DNA of 64,000 nt, taken from contig JABANP010000041.1 of assembly GCA_013115135.1 (NCBI GenBank), positions 1 through 64,000 of the forward strand. The letters run 5' to 3'. Source of the DNA: Perkinsus olseni. Taxonomy: Eukaryota > Perkinsozoa > Perkinsida > Perkinsidae. Positions 44,748 to 54,400 of this stretch are shown piece by piece. The notes beneath the pieces are model-generated. The model did not search any database, had not been told where the DNA came from, and was given only the letters and a program-made list of their open reading frames with translations. Positions within the stretch are counted from its first letter, which is position 1. Every line of letters starts with the position of its first letter. The translations under genes were made by a program, and so were the position numbers.

Positions 44748-47700
44748 GTGAATCACATCCGTCTTGAAGTATTCTCGGAGTTGTCCGCGTACGACCCGAC
44801 CGTGTTCCCTCCGCCGAGTACCACACCTCCGTCAACTCCTGAGAGTAGCGTGCCGTCCACGCACGAGGTGGCGTTGGGGCCGATACAGGAAGAGGAGGGT
44901 GAAGGACAGAAGAAGAAAGTGGAGACGGAAGCGTTAGTGGTGAGTGGAGGAGAAAAAGTCACGCGCCACGAAATTGCCTCCGCCAGCGATTTGAGTTGTT
45001 GCTCCCGAAGCGCCTAAATAGTTAGCCTCCGTTGACAGGGTCGTGTTCGGCATTACAGCAGGGTGTTGAGGAGGCTGTGTGTCGATCAATCTGTGCCGCT
45101 CGTCTGTGTGCTCTCTCGCCTGGTGTGTGGGGAGCGCGAATCTTAATATGAATTTCTTGACCATATCTCGTCCTAGCTGTGGTCGCTGAGGATGATGGTT
45201 GTTGTAATAAGTATTGTTTGGTATCTTTCTGGCCTGTCCGACCTAAAATATGAATTACATGCTGCGACTTTGGATACCATGGTTCTGCTCAGTTGCGAGA
45301 TGATACTTATGCGCGGAAGATGGAGGCAGAGAGACAACAGCAGGAGGCCTTGGCGACTCAGGGAGAAGGGAAGAGGAAAACTTTGAATAAATCTTTGGCG
45401 GCTATTGACGAGCAATATTCGGCTAATGATGGTTATACTGATCTGATGAACTCGACCAGACCGAAGAATGCTGTCAGTGGTAGGCCCGGGGATCGAACCT
45501 GCGCGGGTTAGGGATGCTCAGGTGTCGGTTCTGGATTGAAGGCTGCGGGCGGGGGTATTCTGGCGGGTGCAGCGACGCTCGTTGCGGCACCGACGGTTGG
45601 TGCGAAGGAGAAGGGCGTTGGAGGATTCTTTACTGGACTGGCTAAAGGTGAGTATCTTGAGGTTGAGCGTGCAAGATACGAAAGAGGTCGCGGTCGTGTT
45701 AGGTGTGGTGGGATTTGCGGGACTGACCATTGGCGGTGTAGCGGCGGGTGCAGTGCAACTCGGCCGGGGAATCTACAACACTCCCGAGGCTATCCGCGCT
45801 GGGAACAAAAAGTGAGTATCTTAGGTTGAGCGTGCAAGATACAAAACAGGTCAAGATGCTTCAACATCTTTTTCCGCAGATACATGAAGTGGGATGATGA
45901 GCTCGGTGCATGGGTGGACGAGACCGTCAATTTACGAGAGTTGATTAACGAAGTTCACGCTAACCCTGAAGACCCCGACTCGGACGTCGAACAAGATGGG
46001 GAGAGTCATGGCAGCCACGAGGTTGTTGATACTAAGTAATAAGATACTTTTGATGAGGGCAACTCGAATATCTTTCGCAGGAAAGGTTTGAAATGTCAAG
46101 GATCAATGGGGATTGAGAAATTGGTGGGAGTGTTTTCGAGATTTTTCTGCCTGCCTTCGTTCTGTATAGCTCGGCGTCCGAAGGCGTTGATGATGTGACG
46201 AAATATTCATGATGAAAATCACCGAAACTCGCCCAGAGTTGTCATTCACTCAAGTTGGGAATCACTCGGCCAGAACCGAGCATAGATTCTACATTGCCGC
46301 GTTTTTGTTGCATACCGGTAAGGGAAAATTTATCCCATTTTCCATTTTCGGAAGTTTTTTCACACTTCGCACCAATCTAACGTGGATTGATTTGGAACGA
46401 CCATCGGTGGAGCTGGACGAGACGTGCAATTTTTTGCGTAAATTTTTCTGGAAATGGGGGAAATTTTTTTTTGCTTTTTCCAGGTTTTATGATATCCTGG
46501 GCGTCAAAACCAACGCGAGCAAGGGTGAGATCAAGAAGGCTTATTATAAGAAGGCGATGGTGGTGCATCCTGATAAAAACCCCAACGACCCCGAGGCACA
46601 TAAGAAGTTCCAGGAGCTGTCTCAGGCATATCAGGTGAGAGTTGGTAGAGGACTGGTATGAGGGTATATAGAATTTCCCTGCTTCGCTCCGCTCAAAGTT
46701 ATTGTATTTTTTTTTCGCTCGTGCGACGGACGGACGGAGGAAAGTTTTTTTTTGAAAAAGTTTGCAGTATTATAGTATTCGGTCGTATTGGCAACTTGAG
46801 TGAGTGTAAAGATACGTTTTGGGACCGGTTGACCTATTCTGTATCTTTCAGTGTCTCTCCGACCCGGAGTTGCGCAGAAAATATGATACGCAAGGCCTCG
46901 AGGGCGTGCAGGAGTCGGTGGCCACATTGGACCCCAAGTTATTCTTTGCAGTGTTATTTGGTACGGATATCTTAGCGGAGCGAAGCGATGCAGGATTGGC
47001 AATTTTCAGGGTCGGAGAAGTTCCTCCCGTTTATCGGGCATCTTGAGCTGGCGAGTCAGGCTGACGCGATGCTTCAGGAGGTCGATAAGGCGACGAAAAG
47101 TGGCGATGTGAAACAAAATCCGGGGGAGAGCGACGAAGATTATGCCAATCGGTTATTGAAGAATGAGATGAGTAAGGATACGGATCAGAAGAGAAAGGCG
47201 AAGAGACAACAACATAGACGAGAGGTGTGTCGGGGGAGTAATCGATCACAGGGGCGCGCGCTTTTTACATCGCGGTTGTCAGATTAAGTGTGCGGAGGAG
47301 TTGTTGTCGAGGCTGGATCGGTATGTGATCGCTCGTGATGAGCAAGGTTTTATTAACGAGACTGTTGCGGAGGCGCAGGTCCTCGCTGCGGTAGGCTGGG
47401 CTGTGCTGTTGTTCTCGGAGTTGGAGTTGTCGTTGTTGTTGTTCGTTTCAGACGTCGTTTGGTGCGCCGCTGTTGCAGACTGTGGGGTGGATGTATCAGA
47501 ATAGAGCTACGCAGTTTATTAATGAGGAATGTGGCAAGAGCTGGTCTAGGAGGGTGAGTTGATGGCGGAGGGCGGACCTTCGTTGTTGCTGCTTCGACCC
47601 ACGGTCAGATTTTCTCCGTTGATCGCTCTGCCTCGATCGCCTCAAGCGTCTCATGAATCTGTGAGGTCTCGGAAATGTTTTCATCGGACGTTTTTCGTTT

Positions 47701-49054
47701 TGTATTGCTGTTTGCGAGACACATTTCGTAGTTGACGGTTTGTTATTTTGGCAGCAGCATTTTGAGAACAGCCTACCTCATCGCTTAGAGCAGAGGGCGC
47801 CACGGTCGTGCTATTATTGTTGTTCCCAATTTTAGACGGCCTCGTGGAAGGCCACTAGCAGGACGATGTCTAACAAGTACTCGGTAGCATCATCGATGGT
47901 CAAAGCTGCGTAAGTTAACTTTGGCATACGGCAGACGCCAAAGATTCCATCAATGGGACTTATTTTCTCCCTGAGATCGATCATGATTTTCACATAGTGT
48001 TGTCGTAGTATCGACATTCCAAGGAATGTCGACGATCGATGATTCTCACAAGATTCGCTGCCGTTGTCTCCTCAGCTTGATCTTCTCCGCGATTGGGAGT
48101 GGTCGTACTTGAGGGAAATTGTCCGAGTTGTGGTATTGCTTGGGCGTGTCTTCAGGATGGTATTAAATAAGATGCAGAACGCGACTGAGGAGGCGCAGAA
48201 GCAGGCTATGAGGAAGAGGGAGGAGGAGAGGAAGGGTAAGTTTACCGCGCGCCACGAAATTCTGGCACTTGTTGTTGGTTTCAGCTCGTGGTGAATCTGG
48301 CGAAGATGATACTCCAATCGAATTGAATGATGATGATTTGAAGAAGGCATCCGAGGTTGGTCCTAGGCTTTCACGCATAAAAAGATACGTTTATCTCAGG
48401 AGTTCGAGAACGCTCTACCGGTGTTCTTGCGGACGGCTTGGGACATGTGCGCCCTGGACATCGAGCACACCGTGAAGATCATCTGCAAGAGGGTTTTGAT
48501 GGACATCTCAGTCCCGTGGCAGGTGAGGAGACTTATTGTTGTTTTTATCAAAGACAGTATTTTCTAGATGTTATTTTAGATCTGGTTTTATTAATTTCTT
48601 ATTTTGATTTATTACTGAGAGGGGTTGTAATTACGAGCCTGCAGGGTGCCGATTTGAAAGGGTCCCCTTCGGCACCTCGAGGCGTCGGTATAGCCGCCGT
48701 GAATTAGCCAACATATTTTCGGGATTGCGGATGACGGGGTGAAACTCCCAGCTTTTTCGCTCCAAAAATTTATTAGGGCTGGGCGCTTTTCAAGTCGGCA
48801 GCCTGTAAGAGTTAATATACCGTAAGAATTACTAATAATATGAACCCATTGGATTCTAGGCTGATGATGATGATGAGCTTGCTTGTTGGCCGCAGATAAG
48901 AATGCGAAGGGCGTATGCACTGCTGCGGATGGGGCAAATCTTCGAGGACATGGGCCAAGTTGAAGATACCAAGTCATCGTGCGACGGAGCGAAGAAGAAG
49001 CTCGAGGAGGCTTTGTACAGCAGCTTCAAGGAGAAGGCTGGAGGACGACCTTAG
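44748..49054 (+). CDS. DnaJ (HSP40) protein with DnaJ_X domain and glycine-rich N-terminal extension
   Basis: Large multi-exon co-chaperone gene. The N-terminal Pro/Ser- and Glu/Lys-rich region (to about 44940) and a Gln/Glu helix (45295-45479) lead to a glycine/alanine-rich segment ([49 protein letters not shown]). The J domain exon at about 46486-46633 reads [20 protein letters not shown] with the essential HPD tripeptide ([17 protein letters not shown]), and the domain ends at [15 protein letters not shown]. The DnaJ_X part follows ([55 protein letters not shown]), and the last exon ends [10 protein letters not shown] before TAG 49052. It should stimulate Hsp70 ATPase activity; no ER signal was found. 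Many introns carry shared motifs: hairpins at 45648, 45812, 46036 and 46809, a B-box-like at 45481, and the core motif at 44959 and 48244. The 5' end is not resolved. Confidence 0.88.
44959..44977 (-). repeat. intron motif, copy 6 (DnaJ intron)
   Basis: GTCACGCGCCACGAAATTG: antisense to the gene, downstream of the GTGAGT donor at about 44941. Confidence 0.85.
45480..45521 (+). repeat. 42-nt intron consisting largely of a B-box-like sequence
   Basis: The exact intron, placed by codon phase, starts GTAGGCCCGGGGATCGAACC; its reverse complement contains the T-arm-like GGTTCGATCCCCGGG. Confidence 0.6.
45648..45684 (+). repeat. 37-nt hairpin intron
   Basis: Starts GTGAGTATCTTGAGGTTGAG and closes with GCAAGATAC: a 7-8 bp stem leaving almost no other sequence. 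It shares its first about 32 nt with the next intron (45812-45879). Confidence 0.85.
45812..45879 (+). repeat. 68-nt intron with the same hairpin
   Basis: Starts GTGAGTATCTTAGGTTGAGC, then GTGCAAGATACAAAACAGGT and an independent 3' half. The 5' half is a near copy of intron 45648-45684. Confidence 0.85.
46036..46080 (+). repeat. 45-nt hairpin intron
   Basis: AAGATAC...(G)AATATCTT near its two ends can pair; GT donor and CGCAG acceptor are in phase. Confidence 0.7.
46809..46848 (+). repeat. AAGATAC...GTATCTT hairpin at intron 3' end
   Basis: The 40-nt inverted repeat sits directly before the acceptor TTTCAG preceding the exon [15 protein letters not shown]. Confidence 0.8.
48244..48261 (-). 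repeat. intron motif, copy 7 (DnaJ intron)
   Basis: ACCGCGCGCCACGAAATTCT, antisense to the gene, starts about 6 nt after the GTAAGT donor in a 50-nt intron ending GTTTCAG. Confidence 0.85.
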
Positions 49055-49669
49055 ACCTGAATCGATCAACAGGGCGAGCGCTAAATGTTTTCCACTACCA
49101 CTCTAGACGCCAATGGCGTTGATAGAGCGGATCTTATCAACATTTTTTCTTCTCAAATACCTCTGAACAGTTTCTGTACTCTCCTCACCCTGCCTGCGCT
49201 TAGTTGCCGTCACAAAAGGAAAAGGAGGAAAAATGACTGGTGATGGGGTAGAACCCAGGGCTTGCCGGTACAATCTTGAACGCTACCGGCTGGATTAAAC
49301 GGCTTTCAGTGGAGCCTTCCCTTCGGTGTTGCTTCGGTGGCATCCTAGATTTCCAAGAAAAAAATGAGGCTCAAAGTCAAGTGACTAACGAATCGTTAGT
49401 AACGATCCCACTTACTACACGCGAAATGCCCTGATTTTTCCCACCATTTTGCTATCTCTGAGAATCCCAGTCTGAGACAGCTCGCGTTGAACTGCCGAGA
49501 CGCCCTCCCTGGCATGCACATCCACGCCTAGGCTGAAGATCTCTCTCGCCTAACCCACCGGTCTGGGACTGCGCACGGCGAATGGTAGCTGTTGCGTTAT
49601 CTCCAATGAGGCGAGCGAAACTCACAGGAGGAAACGGCGATCGTGATATCAGTCGCACCGATTGCATAG
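49055..49669. other. intergenic with one tRNA-like element
   Basis: Minus strand 49250-49310: an A-box-like TAATCCAGCCGGTAGCG and, about 34 nt on, GGGTTCTACCCC, with a T5 run soon after. Looks like a tRNA-derived relic rather than a tRNA gene. Nothing else supported. Confidence 0.45.
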
Positions 49670-50378
49670 ATGTTTCAATTCGCTTCTTTTTACGCCCTTA
49701 GTCTTCTCTCTACTTTTATGCTTAACGCGTGCTATCTGCCACTGCTCGTCTCCTGCAGTGTCTTAGCGTCGTCCGAGCCCACCCTGCACGGTTACAGGGC
49801 CGCAGCCGCGGCGATCGAGTTGCGTGATGCAAGCAGTTCCATCAGACGGGCGAGTCGACATTCCAAGCGAGGAGCCGCGCCGCCCCCAGAGAGAGTAGCA
49901 GAAGTGGTACCAGCAGATGAAGCTGAACTCATGCCCGTCCATGGACGGACTGCCAAGGTGACCCATCCGCCCGCCCCTTGGGACTTGTACTGGGTCCTTT
50001 TCAGATGTCTACTGAAGAGTCGTCGGTCAGAGCTGTTCCTATAACTGTAGTTTTGCATTGTTGTTTTGTCTATTGTTGTCACTGTGGTGCGACTAGTTGT
50101 CGTAACTAAGCGTAAAAATGCCGAATCGGCTGTCGTTCGGAAGAGCGATCGTGTTGTCGAGCATTCTTCCAAAGGCGAAGATGTTGTTGATATTAGTCAA
50201 CGCCGGAACGGTGACGTAAGTGAGCTCGTAGCTGTGCTATTCTTGTGAAACCTTTTGTGTTCAGGGTGATGATGCAGTCGATGACGAACTGAATGCAAGT
50301 TCGGAGTCTACCAGTGCCGCCTCCGACGAGGAGCCGACTGCTGCGGGCACTCCCAGCGTTAATGTCAGCTTTGATTAG
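49670..50378 (+). CDS. hypothetical protein with N-terminal signal segment and acidic tail
   Basis: Not recognised. Two close ATGs (49670 and 49718) open a hydrophobic leader (LSLLSTFMLNACYLPLLVSC). Then comes an Ala/Arg/Ser-rich part (AAAAIELRDASSSIRRASRH), a small exon starting ATGTCTACTGAAGAGTCGTC, a charged exon (RKNAESAVVRKSDRVVEHSS), and an acidic terminal exon (GDDAVDDELNASSESTSAAS) ending at TAG 50376. Exon joins are in phase but depend on weak splice sites. No domain found. Confidence 0.45.
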
Positions 50379-51408
50379 AACCTTTGAAGTTGTTTTTGTC
50401 CTGTCTAGTGATGCATTAAATGTTACACAATTGACTTTTCCGTTTACACACGGACCACCATCATCATCCATGCTAATGATGTATCATGCTAATGTGGACA
50501 CGTCTGTTGAGGAGACGACTACCGCCCGCTCCTCTTCCCGCTCCCGTCAGTCCCTCGCGTTGTGTTCATGTGTCAAGAGGTCTTGCCGGGCAGCTTCGTG
50601 CTCCATCTGAGATGAAGGTCGATTGCCGGGCGAACAGTTGCGTCTTTCAGTAGCGTGTAGAACAGAATTTGCACACTGCCGTTCTCAGTAGAGCAGCAGT
50701 TTGCCACCGTCTGTGTCTTCTGAGCATCGTGAGGCGAGTGAGACTCTGTCCTGGCGTTGTCGGTCGTGGTGTGGGTGTTACGGGTGTTATCGACGCGAAG
50801 TACGATGAGCACTTGTTGACGTGGGTTGATTTCACCATCTTGCGCACAACCATAACCCTCAATCGCTCTCGAGCCGTTCCTGGTTACTCGCCCCTTATTT
50901 TCCGTTGAAAATCCGGTCGTAGAACGTAGGTCCCGTTTCCGGAGGCTTCTCGCATCGGCTCACTATGTGACGGGAGTTTGTAAGAAACTCGAGCCCGAGG
51001 AGCCCCCCTGACTCACTTGGTTGACTTCTTCTCTTCCCGAACACTGAAGTCCTTCATGCGAAAAGTCCCGATTTTTTGTAGGGTTTTAGTCTTGCAGTTA
51101 TGTGAATTGCCTAGTGACGCGGCCGTTGAGGTTGTACTGTGGCTGCAGCATCTCTGGGTGATCGTTATAGACCGTTTAGCGGACTCTCCACATGGCGATT
51201 GACCCCAAAGTTTGGAGATCTTCCGCGAGTTTCCTGTCCCCTAGACCCAAGGCCACACTGAGAGGAATCCTGTGTGGTCGCTCGGAAGGGTATCTTTGAC
51301 GTGCTAGAAACGGCTGAAAGATACTCCTTCTCCGAAACCATCCGCGAGGGATTAGAACAGAAAGGTTGATACTCAAAACGGCAGTGGAAATCTCTGCAGT
51401 GTTGTTTA
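50379..51408. other. intergenic upstream of the subtilase
   Basis: A GTATCTTT...GAAAGATAC inverted repeat at 51287-51322 belongs to the GTATCTT family. No gene supported. Confidence 0.4.
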
Positions 51409-54400
51409 ATGATTGTCGTCTGTAAGCTCGCTCCAGTGATCTGTCTACTCGGTCTCGGCGTCCATGCCAGCTCTGCAGAACGGCGAGCTCAGGCCTCTCA
51501 GTTCATCAAGATGACCCCTCCTCAAACCGACTTGGACATGTAGCCAGCCTACTCGTCTGCCTCAGTTGATATGCTCCACCTTCTCGCAGGTTCTACTCTT
51601 TATACTACGAGGGTAGGGCCTACATCGACCTCGACTTCACCATCCGCAATGAGGGCAGGAGCACTGAGATTGTCGACTTCCGTCACCTTGAACGCTACTT
51701 GAAGGTCGTCGACGTCGCCGGCTCTTCTGACGGGTCGATCCACCCCTTGGTTAACCGCTCCGAGCGAGTGGCCCAGACTGAAGGCTACACCGGCAGTGGT
51801 GCTAGCGGCCGCCCTTTCCGTTGGGCCAACCACTGCAGAGTCTTCTTCGACTTGGCCAAAGCCGGTGGCCGGTTTGAGATGTCCCGACTCTCTCTCCCGT
51901 CCAGCGTTTCGGCTGAGCTAATAGTCTTGAAGAACCTTGAAGTCGCCATCATCGAGATCGACGGTACTGATGATCCCTCCGGTGTTGTGAGCGAGCTGAA
52001 GTCTATCGGTATAGCCGCTGAGGCCGATCTCTCTATCAAGCTCACCGGCGAAGAGGCCGCCCCTCTACCGCTCCTTCGCCGTGAGCTCAATCAGCGAGTC
52101 ATGTACAGCACGCAGATGGAGGCCTCGGAGATGATGAGCGAGTCAGTCGCCCTTGTGAGAGAAGGGGAAGCCCTGCTGGCCGATGCTCGAGTGCTCTTCC
52201 TTTCCGCTGACCGTGAGCCGACCCGCAAGGCCCGGGATGCGGCCAGAGCGGCGCTGAGAGCTGCTAGGGCTGCCTTCAGTGCTGCTAAGGTTGCAGAGAA
52301 GCTTGCACTCGGCCAGTTCGAAGAGGCACGCCGACGGCCACTGGACCCGTAAGTTGCCGTTTTTACCGAGACACCTGTAGTGTCGGTGTGGCAGGTTGGT
52401 CGGTCGTCAATGGGCCCTTCCCGATCTCTGCATAGACCGAGTCCTGTACAAGCGTATTTCGAGAACGTTGACTATCGATGGCAACTTCGATTGGAAACGC
52501 TTCTCCAAGGTGCCAGTGGCAGTGATTGATTCTGGTAGGGAAGCTAAGGCAAGTCGAAAGGTTGTTGGAGTCCCTTGAGCAGGTATCGACTATGAGCATC
52601 CAGAGCTCAGACGTGTTGTTGTCAACAACGGTTGGGAGGATTGGGAACACGCTTCACACGACGTTGACGATGATCATAATGGTTTCGTCGATGATGTAGA
52701 GTCCCTAGTTGATGACCCTTGCTGTTTCCGCACCACCTTCCTCTGGACAGGTCCGTGGATGGAACTTTGTTGACAACGACGCTAACGTGATGGACTCGAG
52801 CGGCCACGGAACGCACGTCGCTGGTATACTCGCCGCCGAGGGCTACAACAAGGACGGTATCATCGGTTCCGGCTTCCCTTTCGCTCGCGTGCTCCCTCTC
52901 AAGATATTCAAGAACGGTAGATACGGCCGACTCAGCGATGCTTTCAAAGCCTTCGACTATGCCGTGGAGCAGGGCGTTATGTTGAGCAGCAACTCTTGGT
53001 ACACCACGGCCTATTCTGCCGTCTTTGCGAAGATTATCGACAGACTGGCCGATCACGGCCATCTCGTTATTGCCGGTGCTGGTAACGATGGAGACGACCT
53101 CGACGAGACGGGCGCGAGTTATCCGTGTGGGTTTGCTGCCAGTAACGTGCTGTGTGTTGGAGCTCATGCCAAAGGAGGCAATCGAATGCGGGATTCCAAT
53201 TACGGCCCAGGTAAGTCGTGAGTAGCTTTACTCAGCTCGTCTTGTGAGACTCGCTTCTTCGCTATCAACAGGATAATAGGGCCAACCCATTTATATGTTA
53301 TTTTCATGTAATTCTTATTCCTCTATATTTCTTTTTCATTCAGATTTTTATTTAATCTATAGAGAATACAATCTCCATAGCTTTATACATTAGTTTTATC
53401 TCCACCGTCTCCTATGAAGCACGACTTTGTCTCCTCAGGTGTCGTCGATGTATCTGCTCCTGGTCATAACATCTTCTCGACCGCTCTCGAGAACGGTTAC
53501 AGACTAATGTCTGGCACGAGCATGGCCGCGGCTCAAGTGGCGGGCGTGGCGGCCCTCCTCGTGGGCGCTCGGAAGCCTTTCCCTCTGCGCTATGACGAGG
53601 TTGTTGCGGCCATTACTGATACTGCGAAGGACAATGACTGGACTACCTTCGGTCGTGTCGATGCTTGTGGTGCGCTTGAGACCGTGGTGGATGATATTGA
53701 GCCTTTGACGGGTGCTGTCTCGATCGTCTCCGGCTACCACGACCGCCAGTTGGAAACTCTACGTCTCGACCCAGGGGAGCGGCACAGCCTCAAACTTCGC
53801 CTCTACAGCCCGCCCGAGATCGGCCATCACGAGTACGACTTGATCGGGCCGATCGGGCAAGGTGTTCTCGACATCCACATTCGCCTTCGCCGGCGCCCCC
53901 CACAAGGATGGTGCGCTGTTTCTGGAAATAGCTTCGTCGTCAACTTCGGCACCTTTGTTATCGGCTCATCGCGGACCATCTCCTTCAACTTATTCAACAT
54001 TGGTCGTGGTAAGCTCGAGCTGAAGCGAAGCCGACTAGATCCCTGGGCGCCCGAACTCACCGTGGTGAATCCGTCGGCAGAGTCCGTCATTTTGTCCACG
54101 ATGGAATACATAGAGGTTGTGTATACCTTCAAGCCTTCCAGCAGTGGTATTTTCGAATTTTACATCAACGGTCTGCATCCTACTTGCGATCGAGTGGGTC
54201 TGTATGCCAGGGTTATCGACTCTCTGGCGTATGTCGATACACAACCGGAAACGCCGGACTGGCTACCTGTCGGCCTCCGTCATCTACCACTCAGTGTCGC
54301 CGTTGTTAACCCTACCATTCTCAATCTCCGGACGCAGGTGGTGATACGATCGGAGCCGTACATCCTAGAGGGGCCTGTGGCTGGGGTATCGTTCCCCTTC

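Noticed and set aside
47832..48017. minus-strand frame sharing a 17-nt similarity with the LEA2-like gene near 38090
   Set aside because: Lies in a long DnaJ intron and the match is short; could be chance or a relic, not enough to call.
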